Assembly (NCBI GenBank): GCA_963725425.1
Contig: CAVRYJ010000041.1
Coordinates: 271,021 to 335,020, forward strand
Direction of reading: 5' to 3'
Length of the DNA: 64,000 nt
Source of the DNA: Clostridium_I sp963725425
GTDB taxonomy: Bacteria; Bacillota; Clostridia; Clostridiales; Clostridiaceae
Below are positions 8,101 to 16,625 of the stretch, piece after piece. The notes beneath the pieces were generated by a model. The model saw nothing but the letters and a program-made list of their open reading frames with translations. It was not told where the DNA came from and ran no database searches. Numbering within the stretch: position 1 is the first letter of the stretch; every line of letters begins with the position of its first letter. Made by a program: the position numbers and the translations under genes.

Positions 8101-9339
8101 TTATTCCATACCATTTCCAGCATTTTTACCTGCAAGATACCCTGAACTCCAAGCCCATTGTAGGTTAAAACCACCACAATCTCCATCAACATCAAGAATT
8201 TCTCCACAGAAATATAAGTTCTTCATTTTCTTAGATTCTAATGTTTCATTGTGAATCTGTTTCGTATCAACACCACCAGCAGTAACCTGTGAATTTGTAA
8301 AAGAATTAGTAGCAGTTACCTTAAAATTCCAATCCTTTAAAAGTTTTAAAAGGTTCTCTTTTTCATTCCACTGAAGGTCATAACATGGTTTATGTATATC
8401 ATGTATTTGTGCCTCTTTAAGAAGCACAGGTATAAGTTTCTTGTTTATAATACCTATAAAACAATCAAAAACACTTCTATAACTGAAAGTGCCAAAGTGG
8501 TTGTCAAGAAACTCTTTAAGTTCTTCATTGGAAAACGTAGGCATCATATCTATAGCTATGGTAACATTTTGTCCTTTATCCAAATTTACACCTGCAATAC
8601 GGCTTAATTGGAGAATAGGAGGACCGGATATACCATAGTCAGTAAAGAGTATCTCTCCAAATTCCTTTTTTATGAACTTATTGTTCACCAATATTTGGGC
8701 ATATCCATTAAATTTAACCCCAGAAATTGCTTTAAGGTTTTTATAGTTAAGCTTTAATTGAACTAGTGATGGCACTGGATCAATAATGCTATGCCCCATA
8801 GAAGAGCTAAGAGCATACCCAGAACCATCTGAACCTGACTTTGGTAAAGACTTACCTCCAGCAGCTAATATGAGCTTACTGCATTGATATATGGCGTTTT
8901 CAGAGGCAAGTATTTTAAAGATACCATTGTCATGTTCAATTTTTTTAACTTTAGTATTTAAATACACAGGTATTTCTCTTTCAAGCACAGCTGACCTCAG
9001 TATGTCCAGCACGGATGATGCTTGCAGAGACATTGGGTACATTTTTCCATCCTCAAGTGTAATTAGTGGTAAACCTAATGAACTAAAAAATAATTCTGTA
9101 GATTTATAATTAAAGGTATTAAGGGCAAAATCAAAAAAAATATTGTTGTCACTGTGATATCTAGAAAAATCACAACAGCTGTTGGTTATATTACATCTAC
9201 CATTTCCGGTAGTTAATATCTTTTTACCTATTCTATCATTGGATTCTAATATAGCAACGTCGCATCCTAAATCCTTTGCTGTAATAGCAGCAATAATTCC
9301 AGAAGCACCTCCACCAATTACAATAATGTTGTGTTTCAA
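8101..9339 (-). CDS. BaiN/HI0933-family NAD(P)/FAD-dependent oxidoreductase
   Basis: This 412-residue flavoprotein begins with 'IIVIGGGASGIIAAI' (FAD ADP-binding loop), then 'RIGKKILTTGNGRCNITN', the hallmark of the HI0933/YhiN/BaiN family. It ends with 'YFCGEILDVDGDCGGFNLQWAWSSG', the conserved C-terminal FAD motif. Related clostridial proteins act on bile acids or other lipids, but that cannot be inferred here. It starts at TTG 9339, with a modest AGGATGTG ribosome site. Confidence 0.88.
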   Translation of the reverse strand: MKHNIIVIGGGASGIIAAITAKDLGCDVAILESNDRIGKKILTTGNGRCNITNSCCDFSRYHSDNNIFFDFALNTFNYKSTELFFSSLGLPLITLEDGKMYPMSLQASSVLDILRSAVLEREIPVYLNTKVKKIEHDNGIFKILASENAIYQCSKLILAAGGKSLPKSGSDGSGYALSSSMGHSIIDPVPSLVQLKLNYKNLKAISGVKFNGYAQILVNNKFIKKEFGEILFTDYGISGPPILQLSRIAGVNLDKGQNVTIAIDMMPTFSNEELKEFLDNHFGTFSYRSVFDCFIGIINKKLIPVLLKEAQIHDIHKPCYDLQWNEKENLLKLLKDWNFKVTATNSFTNSQVTAGGVDTKQIHNETLESKKMKNLYFCGEILDVDGDCGGFNLQWAWSSGYLAGKNAGNGME

Positions 9340-9526
9340 AACAAATCACATCCTAAATATTATTATAAGTACATTTTACCCTAAAAAACATTAGTATATA
9401 TATTTTTTTCTGTTTTATTGGATTCTCATAATTGTTTGGAATATTCTAAAAATAATGATATTATATCATTAGAGGGCTGTTAATAAGTAGAACTCTCAAA
9501 TTAAGAATGGTTAGGTGGAAATGCAA

Positions 9527-10321
9527 ATGTTTACTATTTATGCTGTATCAGACTCTATAGGTGAGACTGCAGAGCAAGTTGCAAAAGCAACAGCAAGTCA
9601 ATTTAATACAGAAGTTCAGGTTAAGAGGATAAGTTATGTAAAAGATGTAGGAGAGGCAATAAAGTTTATAGACAGCATAGAGGATATAGAGAACAGTATG
9701 GTTATATCTACAGTAGTATTAGTTGATGTTAGAGAAACGCTTACTAAGTATTGTAGTGAGAAAGACATTTCAATAAATAATATTCTGGGACCATGTATTG
9801 ATACTGTATCAAAGATATTAGACAAAACTCCGGATTATAAGCCAGGGGCAATATGGGATATGGATTCAGATTACTACAAGCGAATAGAGGCCATGGAATT
9901 TGCAATTCAATATGATGACAGCAAGGATAATAGAGGTATTGTTAACGCAGATGTAGTTTTACTAGGTTTGTCAAGAACATCCAAAACACCACTTTGTATG
10001 TATTTGGCTAATAAATCCATAAAAGCAATAAATGTACCATTAGTGCCAGAAATATCACTTCCAGAAGAATTAAATAAAATAGATAGAAAAAAAATAATAG
10101 GATTAACTATAGATCCAATGCAACTTATAGATATAAGAAAGCATAGAATGGATAAATATAAAAGAATTAGTGCTGAAATAGAATATGCAAATGCTGAAAG
10201 GGTTCTTCAAGAAATAGAATATGCAGATAGAGTTATGAGAAGACTTAATTGTAATGTTATTGATGTTACGAAAAGGGCAATTGAGGATACTGCTTTACTT
10301 ATAATGGAGTCAGTGAAATAA
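9527..10321 (+). CDS. Pyruvate, phosphate dikinase regulatory protein (bifunctional kinase/pyrophosphorylase, DUF299)
   Basis: A 264-residue member of the PPDK/PEP synthase regulatory family, which phosphorylates and dephosphorylates the swivel-domain Thr of its target. The N-terminus 'YAVSDSIGETAEQVAKA' and the P-loop-like 'LGLSRTSKTPLCMYLA' (~residues 147-162) are diagnostic. The ATG at 9527 is preferred to the in-frame GTG 9515 and ATG 9521, because TTAGGTGG lies ~8 nt upstream of it. No ppdK gene is visible in the window. Confidence 0.88.
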   Translation: MFTIYAVSDSIGETAEQVAKATASQFNTEVQVKRISYVKDVGEAIKFIDSIEDIENSMVISTVVLVDVRETLTKYCSEKDISINNILGPCIDTVSKILDKTPDYKPGAIWDMDSDYYKRIEAMEFAIQYDDSKDNRGIVNADVVLLGLSRTSKTPLCMYLANKSIKAINVPLVPEISLPEELNKIDRKKIIGLTIDPMQLIDIRKHRMDKYKRISAEIEYANAERVLQEIEYADRVMRRLNCNVIDVTKRAIEDTALLIMESVK

Positions 10322-10423
10322 GATTATGTTGAAAAATTATTACCATACATGGACAAAATATGTTTTATTAAGTAAAAGTAAACGTTTACCATATAAATAA
10401 ATCAAAGTATTTATAAATTTAGG

Positions 10424-10452
10424 TTGACAGGTTGGGTTTTTTTTTGTATCAT
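10424..10452 (+). promoter_or_regulatory. Promoter of the tRNA operon
   Basis: A consensus -35 TTGACA (10424-10429), 17-bp spacer and TATCAT -10 (10447-10452) lie ~44 bp ahead of the first tRNA. The discriminator region downstream is followed directly by the tRNA cluster. Confidence 0.8.
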
Positions 10453-10495
10453 ATTTATTGTCGGGTTGAAAGACCAGAAAGATTAAATTTTAAAA

Positions 10496-10570
10496 GGCCC
10501 CTTGGTCAAGTGGTTAAGACACCACCCTTTCACGGTGGTAACATGGGTTCAAGTCCCGTAGGGGTCACCA
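10496..10570 (+). tRNA. tRNA-Glu (TTC), copy 1
   Basis: 75 nt with encoded CCA. The acceptor GGCCCCT pairs with AGGGGTC (one G-T pair); the anticodon loop CTTTCAC gives UUC. First gene of the operon and identical to copy 2. Confidence 0.97.
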
Positions 10571-10580
10571 CACATATTGT

Positions 10581-10656
10581 GGGCGTTTAGCTCAGCTGGG
10601 AGAGCATCTGCCTTACAAGCAGAGGGTCACAGGTTCGAGCCCTGTAATGCCCACCA
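10581..10656 (+). tRNA. tRNA-Val (TAC), copy 1
   Basis: 76 nt with encoded CCA. The acceptor GGGCGTT pairs with AATGCCC; the anticodon loop CTTACAA gives UAC. Confidence 0.97.
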
Positions 10657-10662
10657 CAATAT

Positions 10663-10739
10663 GACCTGGTAGCTCAGCTGGTTAGAGTGCCGGCCTGTCA
10701 CGCCGGAGGTCGAGGGTTCGATCCCCTTCCAGGTCGCCA
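10663..10739 (+). tRNA. tRNA-Asp (GTC), copy 1
   Basis: 77 nt with encoded CCA. The acceptor GACCTGG pairs with CCAGGTC and the discriminator is G; the anticodon loop CTGTCAC gives GUC. Confidence 0.97.
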
Positions 10740-10742
10740 AAT

Positions 10743-10818
<76 letters not shown>

Positions 10819-10841
10819 TTTTTTAAAAATAAATTTTAAAG

Positions 10842-10916
10842 GGCCCCTTGGTCAAGTGGTTAAGACACCACCCTTTCACGGTGGTAACATGGGTTCAAGT
10901 CCCGTAGGGGTCACCA
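10842..10916 (+). tRNA. tRNA-Glu (TTC), copy 2
   Basis: Identical to copy 1, at the start of the second quartet after a 23-bp AT-rich spacer. Confidence 0.97.
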
Positions 10917-10927
10917 TAACATATTAT

Positions 10928-11003
10928 GGGCGTTTAGCTCAGCTGGGAGAGCATCTGCCTTACAAGCAGAGGGTCACAGGTTCGAGCCCTGTAATGCCCA
11001 CCA
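10928..11003 (+). tRNA. tRNA-Val (TAC), copy 2
   Basis: Identical to copy 1; CCA encoded. Confidence 0.97.
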
Positions 11004-11009
11004 TAATAT

Positions 11010-11086
11010 GACCTGGTAGCTCAGCTGGTTAGAGTGCCGGCCTGTCACGCCGGAGGTCGAGGGTTCGATCCCCTTCCAGGTCGCCA
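11010..11086 (+). tRNA. tRNA-Asp (GTC), copy 2
   Basis: Identical to copy 1; CCA encoded. Confidence 0.97.
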
Positions 11087-11091
11087 TATTA

Positions 11092-11167
<76 letters not shown>

Positions 11168-11172
11168 AAAAA

Positions 11173-11206
11173 GGTTTCTTAGATTTTATCTAAGAAACCC
11201 TTTTTT
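11173..11206 (+). terminator. Terminator of the tRNA operon
   Basis: A 12-bp perfect stem (11173-11184 with 11188-11199), a 3-nt loop and a run of T, six bases past the last tRNA. Confidence 0.93.
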
Positions 11207-11239
11207 CCCCGTTTATAATTCTATAAACACAGAGAAAAA

Positions 11240-11458
11240 AGTTAAGAGTTAAGAGTTAAGAGTTAAGAGTTAAGGAGATTTTGCCTTGGGGCAAAATAAA
11301 AGCAATATAAAAAAGCAGCATAAATAGGCAACATAAAAATGAAAAATTTTTAGGAAAGTAATTTGATTTGTTTTGTTTGTACAAATCAAGTTACTTCCCT
11401 ATTTTATTTATTCTTCGGCTTCAGCCGAAAATATTCCTTAACTCTTAACTTTTAACTT
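11240..11458. repeat. Heptamer-array element, AGTTAAG type
   Basis: Five AGTTAAG units (11240-11274) run into 'GAGATTTTGCC'. The inverted end (11430-11458: ATATTCCTTAACTCTTAACT...) carries matching units and a small CTTCGGC hairpin. Between them is a stem made of GGAAAGTAA-TTGATTTG and CAAATCAA-GTTACTTCC (~11353-11399). No gene is seen in this 354-bp gap between the tRNA terminator and dnaI, and the element fills most of it. Confidence 0.8.
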
Positions 11459-11521
11459 TATTTTGTCCTCTTTGTTTTTAAGTTTTTAATTATTTTCAAG
11501 TTAGACTCTCAAAGTAGTAAA

Positions 11522-12508
11522 TCATTGTTTCTGCTTTTGAAGATTTGTCTTAATTCTTATGTCATCTCCATAGAATTTGAAGAGGGTAAAGTCACCAAAT
11601 AATCTTGAGGTAATTCTTTCAGAATATGTCCTTGAAAGTTTTTCTAGTTCGTAGTTGGAAGAAATAAGCATTTTCTTGTTCATTAAAAGCTTTTTATTGA
11701 GGAGGTTGAACAATTCCGTGGATGTAAAGTCTGTTATTTGCTCTGTTCCTAAATCATCCAATATGAGTAAATCACAATTAAGAAGTAAGTTCTCTAGATT
11801 ATGGTCATTTTCAAATTTAACTTTTTTAAGATCATGAATTATATCATCCGAAGTTCTATATATCACAAGAAAACCCTTATCTAATAAATCCTTTGCAATA
11901 CAATTGGACAAAAAAGTTTTGCCAGTACCAGAACTACCATAAAACAATAAGTTATTTTTTGTGGATGAGAAGTTTTTCAAATAATCCATTACATATGGAA
12001 TTATTTTATCCTCCATGTTTTTCCTAGGACTTCTAGGTTCGTTATTTGCCTTCTGGGTTGAGTAATAATCTATGTGAAAGTGTTCAAAATTATTGCTTGC
12101 TAGCATGGAATTATGATAAGAATTTTTATAATATAATTTTACAAGTTTTTGTTTATAGCAACTACACTTAGTGGAACCTATATAACCAGTATCCTTACAT
12201 TTGTTACACTTATAGTGAAGAGATACATAATCCAGAGTAAAGCCATTGGCAACTAATAACTCCGATTTTTTTATTCTCATGTTAGTAATTTGGTTTCTTA
12301 AATCATTTAAATAGTTTTCTCTGTCTGCTATATCTTTAAAGGAATTAACAGCTAAATCGATACAGAGCTTTGCTATTTTCTTCTCAAGGTTAAAAACCAT
12401 AGGAAGCTCTCTTTGAATCTTCTCACGGCGCTCTTTTAATAATCGTGCTTCATTTTCACGAATGTCAGAATACATTTTAGATATTTCTTCTGCGTAACCT
12501 CTAATCAT
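11522..12508 (-). CDS. dnaI: Primosomal ATP-binding protein DnaI/DnaC (helicase loader)
   Basis: A 328-residue AAA+ protein that loads the replicative helicase. The N-terminal half has a zinc-binding cluster 'CNKCKDTGYIGSTKCSC' (~residues 101-117). Walker A 'GSSGTGKTFLSN' is at ~190 and Walker B 'LLILDDLG' at ~249. It overlaps the end of dnaD by 8 nt, so the two are translationally coupled in the usual clostridial dnaD-dnaC order. Confidence 0.9.
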   Translation of the reverse strand: MIRGYAEEISKMYSDIRENEARLLKERREKIQRELPMVFNLEKKIAKLCIDLAVNSFKDIADRENYLNDLRNQITNMRIKKSELLVANGFTLDYVSLHYKCNKCKDTGYIGSTKCSCYKQKLVKLYYKNSYHNSMLASNNFEHFHIDYYSTQKANNEPRSPRKNMEDKIIPYVMDYLKNFSSTKNNLLFYGSSGTGKTFLSNCIAKDLLDKGFLVIYRTSDDIIHDLKKVKFENDHNLENLLLNCDLLILDDLGTEQITDFTSTELFNLLNKKLLMNKKMLISSNYELEKLSRTYSERITSRLFGDFTLFKFYGDDIRIKTNLQKQKQ

Positions 12509-13481
12509 TTTTATCCCATCCTAACAATTTCTTTTCAAGTTCATCGTAATCATAAGATCTCTGTTCATAGTCGTTAAAGTTAGTTTTAGGACCAGTTTTT
12601 GAAGCTGTCTTTTTATAGGTGCTCCTTTTTAAGTCTTTAGTATCAATATCAGTAAGGTTTTTTATTCCAGCTTTGAACCAGTTAGTTAAAATAGCATCCA
12701 TGTATTTAAAGTCAGCCTTATTTATTCTGGAAAATGTTATGTCACATGATCTATAGATTACATCTAGGGGAAAACCATAGGAATTAATCCATTTATCAAG
12801 AAGTAATTCTTGAGGTTTTAAAACATCGGCATCTTTTATACCTAGGTAATTTAATATTTTCCTTATTTTAATCCATTTGTCTTCATGCTTTTTAATAAAA
12901 GATTGAGCATTATCAATGGAATTAATCTTACTGTCGTGCCAACTTATAGCAATTGTTTCAATATATCTGTAATCCGTTTTACCTTTTGAAACGCAATATT
13001 CTATAAGTAAAAGAATTAACTCTGGAGGAAAATTAAAATCTCCTATCCAACTTATATACATTTTCATTTCTTTAGTAGATAAAGTTCTTCCAACGAGTTT
13101 TTCAATATCTTGAAGCATATCTTTAGTTGAACTGTTATCCAATTCTTTTAAAAGATTAATAGTTTCATCTTTATCAGAACTATTTTCATCAAGATCTAAA
13201 AAATCTATATTAAAATTGCCCATGTTATCTATAGGGACTAACTTTACCACTCCTTCATCATTCCAATAGTTCCAAGCATTCATAAGGTCTGTTTCCAAAA
13301 GATGAAGAGTATTTGCAAACAATGCTGAATCAACTCCAATCTCTCCCGACACACAATATTTCATTCCTAATATATAAACTTTAACATACTCGCCACGTGC
13401 CCTAGGCATGTACTTATCTATAAAAATATTACTTAAAGGGGTATAGTTTTTAAGTTTATTCTTAAACATGAAAGTACTCAT
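12501..13481 (-). CDS. dnaD: DnaD-domain replication protein
   Basis: A 326-residue protein of the DnaD/DnaB primosome family, with tandem helical DnaD-like regions. It includes 'ISWIGDFNFPPELILLLIEYC' and, near the C-terminus, the YxxxIxxxW-like 'YMDAILTNWFKAGI'. It remodels origin or fork DNA so that DnaI can load the helicase. AAAGGCGGTGAT lies before the ATG. It is the first gene of the dnaD-dnaI pair. Confidence 0.88.
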   Translation of the reverse strand: MSTFMFKNKLKNYTPLSNIFIDKYMPRARGEYVKVYILGMKYCVSGEIGVDSALFANTLHLLETDLMNAWNYWNDEGVVKLVPIDNMGNFNIDFLDLDENSSDKDETINLLKELDNSSTKDMLQDIEKLVGRTLSTKEMKMYISWIGDFNFPPELILLLIEYCVSKGKTDYRYIETIAISWHDSKINSIDNAQSFIKKHEDKWIKIRKILNYLGIKDADVLKPQELLLDKWINSYGFPLDVIYRSCDITFSRINKADFKYMDAILTNWFKAGIKNLTDIDTKDLKRSTYKKTASKTGPKTNFNDYEQRSYDYDELEKKLLGWDKND

Positions 13482-13671
13482 AATATCACCGCCTTTCGAA
13501 TTTGCTTATGCAATATATTGTACACTCACATGTTTATTATAACAAAAATGTGGAGACAAGATTAATATTTTATAATATAAAAATTATGTTAAATATATGT
13601 TACCCATAAAATGTACCCAAAATACTAAAGAAAATTCACATTAATATGATATAATTTACTTATTAATAATT

Positions 13672-13729
13672 TGGCATCTTCAAAGAAATAACTAGTTAGA
13701 ATTCTAGTGTAATTTTTTTTAGAAGCCGT
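13672..13729. repeat. Degenerate GGCATCT repeat between dnaD and cinA
   Basis: The left end TGGCATCTTCAAAGAAATAACTAG is well kept. The right end TTTTTTTTAGAAGCC is a decayed match to TTTTCTTTCAGATGCC. It lies in the divergent promoter region, ~20 bp ahead of cinA. Confidence 0.6.
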
Positions 13730-13751
13730 ATAAACAAAATGGGGTGAAGTA

Positions 13752-15008
13752 ATGAAAGCTGAACTTTTATCAGTGGGTACAGAATTATTATTAGGTGATA
13801 TAGTGAATACTAATGCTCAATATCTTGGAAAAGAACTTGCTAGTCTTGGAATCAATGTTTTTTACCAGACAGTAGTAGGAGATAATCCAGAAAGGCTCAA
13901 AAATGCATATAATATTGCTATTAATAGAGCTGATATTATTATAACCACTGGAGGACTTGGACCAACTAAAGACGATTTGACAAAAGAAATAGCAGCAGAT
14001 TATTTTAATAAAAAGTTGATTTTAGATGAGAAATCCTTAGAAGAAATTGTGGAATATTTTAACAAAATAAATCGTACTCCCACTGAGAATAATAAAAAAC
14101 AGGCATATTTTCCTGAAGGTTGTATTATAATCAAAAATAATAATGGAACAGCACCAGGCTGTATTATAGAGGAAAATTCTAAAATTGTGATACTACTCCC
14201 TGGACCGCCTAAAGAGATGACACAAATGTTTCAGGAGAGCATAGTACCATATCTTAAGAAGTTTCAAGATGGTATGCTTATATCAAAGTCATTAAGGATA
14301 TCAGGTATTGGTGAGAGTAGCGTAGATGATGCAGTTGGATATATATTAGACAGACAAAAAAATCCAACAGTTGCCCCATATGCCAAGGATAATGAAACGG
14401 TGCTAAGGATTACTGCTAAAGTAAAAGATGAAGCAGATGCAGAGAGGCTTATTGCACCTGTAGAAAAAGAAATAAGACAAGTAATTGGAGATATAAACGT
14501 ATACGGAATAAATGATGAGACTATAGAAGAAGTAGTAGGGAAAATGCTAATTCAAAATAATTTCACTATAGCTACTGCAGAATCATGCACAGGAGGGCTA
14601 TTAGCAGGAAAGCTAATAGACTATCCTGGGATTTCTGAGGTGTTTTTAGAAGGTGCAGTTACATATAGTAATAATGCTAAAGTGAAAAGGCTTGGAGTAA
14701 CGGAAAGCACGCTAAATGACTTTGGAGCTGTTAGCAGTGAGTGTGCAGGTGAAATGGCAGCAGGTATTGCAAAGAATGCTGGAACTACTATTGGTATTTC
14801 AACAACAGGAATAGCCGGACCTGGTGGTGGAACAGATGAAAAACCTGTAGGGCTTGTATACATGGGGATATATATGTTTGGAGAAGTAAAGACAAAAAAG
14901 TTCAATTTTGTTGGTAACAGGCAAAAAGTTAGAGACAGAGCAACTTTTACAGCTTTAGACTGGCTTAGAAGAGAACTCATCCAACACCTTAATCAAGTTA
15001 AGAGTTAA
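13752..15008 (+). CDS. cinA: CinA family protein (competence/damage-inducible)
   Basis: A two-domain protein of 418 residues. The N-terminal MoCF-like pyrophosphatase domain has 'SVGTELLLGDIVNTNAQ' and 'TTGGLGPTKDD'. The C-terminal NMN amidohydrolase-type domain has 'TAESCTGGLLAGKL' and 'GIAGPGGG'. It probably recycles NMN and related pyridine nucleotides. GGGGTGAAGT precedes the ATG. The stop codon and the last residues (V-K-S) lie inside a tandem heptamer array, so the original C-terminus may have been altered by the repeat. Confidence 0.92.
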   Translation: MKAELLSVGTELLLGDIVNTNAQYLGKELASLGINVFYQTVVGDNPERLKNAYNIAINRADIIITTGGLGPTKDDLTKEIAADYFNKKLILDEKSLEEIVEYFNKINRTPTENNKKQAYFPEGCIIIKNNNGTAPGCIIEENSKIVILLPGPPKEMTQMFQESIVPYLKKFQDGMLISKSLRISGIGESSVDDAVGYILDRQKNPTVAPYAKDNETVLRITAKVKDEADAERLIAPVEKEIRQVIGDINVYGINDETIEEVVGKMLIQNNFTIATAESCTGGLLAGKLIDYPGISEVFLEGAVTYSNNAKVKRLGVTESTLNDFGAVSSECAGEMAAGIAKNAGTTIGISTTGIAGPGGGTDEKPVGLVYMGIYMFGEVKTKKFNFVGNRQKVRDRATFTALDWLRRELIQHLNQVKS

Positions 15009-15037
15009 AAGTTAAAAGTTAAAAGTTAAAAGTTAAA
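14996..15037. repeat. Heptamer array (AGTTAAG/AGTTAAA) overlapping the cinA stop
   Basis: Six tandem 7-bp units: one AGTTAAG followed by five AGTTAAA. The TAA at 15006-15008 within the second unit ends cinA. I see no clear inverted array nearby, so this is a one-sided copy. Confidence 0.85.
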
Positions 15038-15075
15038 AGACAAGAAATGTAAGCAAGTAATTTCTTTGAAGGTAG

Positions 15076-15127
15076 GGATAGTAAAATAATCTGGAAACGA
15101 ATTATGCTCATGGGTATTTTACTATCC
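15076..15127. terminator. Bidirectional terminator between cinA and the methyltransferase gene
   Basis: GGATAGTAAAAT (15076-15087) pairs with ATTTTACTATCC (15116-15127), and ATAAT/AATTAT pairing inside can shorten the loop. It lies between convergent genes. Confidence 0.55.
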
Positions 15128-15149
15128 TATATTATCTTTTCATGATACC

Positions 15150-15932
15150 TTATTTAAATCTAATATGAAGAATCTGGCTTCTATTACGAATAGTGCTCAT
15201 AAAATTAAACATACGGAAATATAAGTCCTGACGGTGTTTATGCAAGTTTCCCGTACTCCAGCTTTCCACTAATTGGATTTTTGAATCGATTTTTTCAATA
15301 TCCTTTGCCTTTGTAATTCCCCAATTAAAATTTGAACTGACACCTTTTCCTATAAAATAACTATGTACTACATCAAAATACATTTCTGCATTAGAAAATG
15401 CATTGATTAAGAGTTTAAATAATTTTTTGAGATCTTCTTCATGAAAATACATCAAAAGGCCTTCTGCAATAATAAGAACAGGTTCATGGGTTTTATATGG
15501 AACTTCAGCCAGCCAACTAGTATCCAATACATTTTTACCAATAAACTTGATTCTTTCATTTTCTTCAAAGAAAAGTTTCCTTGCCTCAATCACTTTTGGC
15601 ATATCTACGTCAATCCATCTTAAATGTTTATTATCTACTCTTGTAATTCTTGTATCCAAACCAGCACCAATATTGATAATCAATCCATGTTTATGCTTGT
15701 TTAGAAATTCATTAACCCCTTGATCAATGACTTCTGTCCTTGCAATGATTCCTACATGAGTAATATTTCCTCCATCAAAATGGCTCAAATCCAAGTTAGA
15801 ATTTTCAATAATCTCCACAGCCTTAGGATCTTTAATAACACCTTTGGGATCTTTTGTTTCCTTTGCTTTTGCATTAAGTGGAATGAACAATGTTTCTGAA
15901 ATAGAACCTTTTTCAATTAAATCATTAAGCAT
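15150..15932 (-). CDS. Class I SAM-dependent methyltransferase, LCM/TcmP family
   Basis: A 260-residue protein of the leucine-carboxyl-methyltransferase-like family (PF04072). The SAM-binding loop is 'IINIGAGLDTRI' and the acidic motif 'RWIDVDMPKVIEARK'. Then come 'IIAEGLLMYF' and, near the end, the family's 'STGNLHKHRQ' segment. Homologues methylate carboxyl or hydroxyl groups on polyketides and other small molecules; the substrate is unknown. AAAGGAG precedes the ATG. It is a monocistronic unit. Confidence 0.85.
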   Translation of the reverse strand: MLNDLIEKGSISETLFIPLNAKAKETKDPKGVIKDPKAVEIIENSNLDLSHFDGGNITHVGIIARTEVIDQGVNEFLNKHKHGLIINIGAGLDTRITRVDNKHLRWIDVDMPKVIEARKLFFEENERIKFIGKNVLDTSWLAEVPYKTHEPVLIIAEGLLMYFHEEDLKKLFKLLINAFSNAEMYFDVVHSYFIGKGVSSNFNWGITKAKDIEKIDSKIQLVESWSTGNLHKHRQDLYFRMFNFMSTIRNRSQILHIRFK

Positions 15933-16247
15933 AATTTATAATCTCCTTTAATCAATTTCCTAATGATGTAATATATATAAATACTAACATTTTTATATTA
16001 ATATGTTGTTGATATTTCATTTATTTTCTTAATTATGTAAAAATATTATATCATTTAGTGGAATGACTTAAAAGCTTTTATTATTAAAATTACTAGGAGC
16101 TAATTTTATGAAAGAGCTATAAATAAAATCTTCAATAATTACAACCACTTTTCACGTGGCAGGAGATAGTTGGGTTAAAATTATTGTGTAAATAAGTATT
16201 TAAACCATTCATATACTTATATAGAAAACCGATATAGGGGTGATTAT
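15933..16247. other. AT-rich intergenic region, no gene seen
   Basis: About 315 bp of AT-rich DNA with no open frame of note. A four-codon frame (ATG AAA GAG CTA TAA at ~16108) has a good ribosome site (AGGAGC) and may be a remnant. The short palindrome CCACttttCACGTGG is at ~16145. No riboswitch signature is recognised. Confidence 0.4.
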
Positions 16248-16451
16248 ATGGCATGTCCAAATATTGAAGCCTGTCCATATATTAATAGTAGAGATGAAAG
16301 TGAAATTATTAAATATAAAAATATGTTTTGTAATAGTGACTATTGCAAATGCGCAAGATTTAATGTTGGAAATATAACAGGTAGCGTACCAGATGATTTG
16401 CGTCCAGATGATTTTGAGGAAGGTAATAGCATAGTGACAAGTGACAAGTGA
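16248..16451 (+). CDS. Small Cys-rich protein (putative metal/Fe-S binding)
   Basis: A 67-residue protein with the pattern C-x5-CPY (residues 3-10), then FCNSDYCKCARF (~27-38) and 'VPDDLRPDDF'. Similar short Cys proteins occur fused to or beside sensor proteins, but no function is established. A GGGGTGAT ribosome site fits well. Its last residues (V-T-S-D-K-stop) are read from the GTGACAA heptamer array, so the true end was probably replaced by the repeat. Confidence 0.65.
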   Translation: MACPNIEACPYINSRDESEIIKYKNMFCNSDYCKCARFNVGNITGSVPDDLRPDDFEEGNSIVTSDK

Positions 16452-16598
16452 CAAGTGACAAGTGACAAGTTAAGAAGGGACCACCTCAGAATAGAAAATA
16501 ATTTCAGTTCTGAGGTGGTCCCTTCTAAGTTTATCCGATTCTTCTGCCTCAGCAGAAAATCTTCCTTAACTTGTCACTTGCAACTTGTCACTTTTAAC
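16434..16598. repeat. Heptamer-array element, GTGACAA type, with strong internal hairpin
   Basis: Five GTGACAA units (16434-16468) lead into AGTTAAG. Then comes a 19-bp perfect hairpin (16473-16491 with 16508-16526). The right part shows the core TCTTCTGCCTCAGCAGAAAATCTTCC, and inverted units (CTTAACTTGTCACTTGCAACTTGTCAC) end near 16598. The core GTTAAGGAAGATTTT is shared with the element at 50960, whose heptamers are of the other type. It separates the Cys-rich gene from the convergent permease gene. Confidence 0.85.
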
Positions 16599-16625
16599 TG
16601 CCTCCGCTTCTTTGAGTGGAATCAT

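Noticed and set aside
16209..16454. Minus-strand 81-codon open frame starting in the heptamer array
   Set aside because: It exists because the complement of GTGACAA repeats has no stop. It overlaps the better-supported Cys-rich gene and has no ribosome site or recognisable content.
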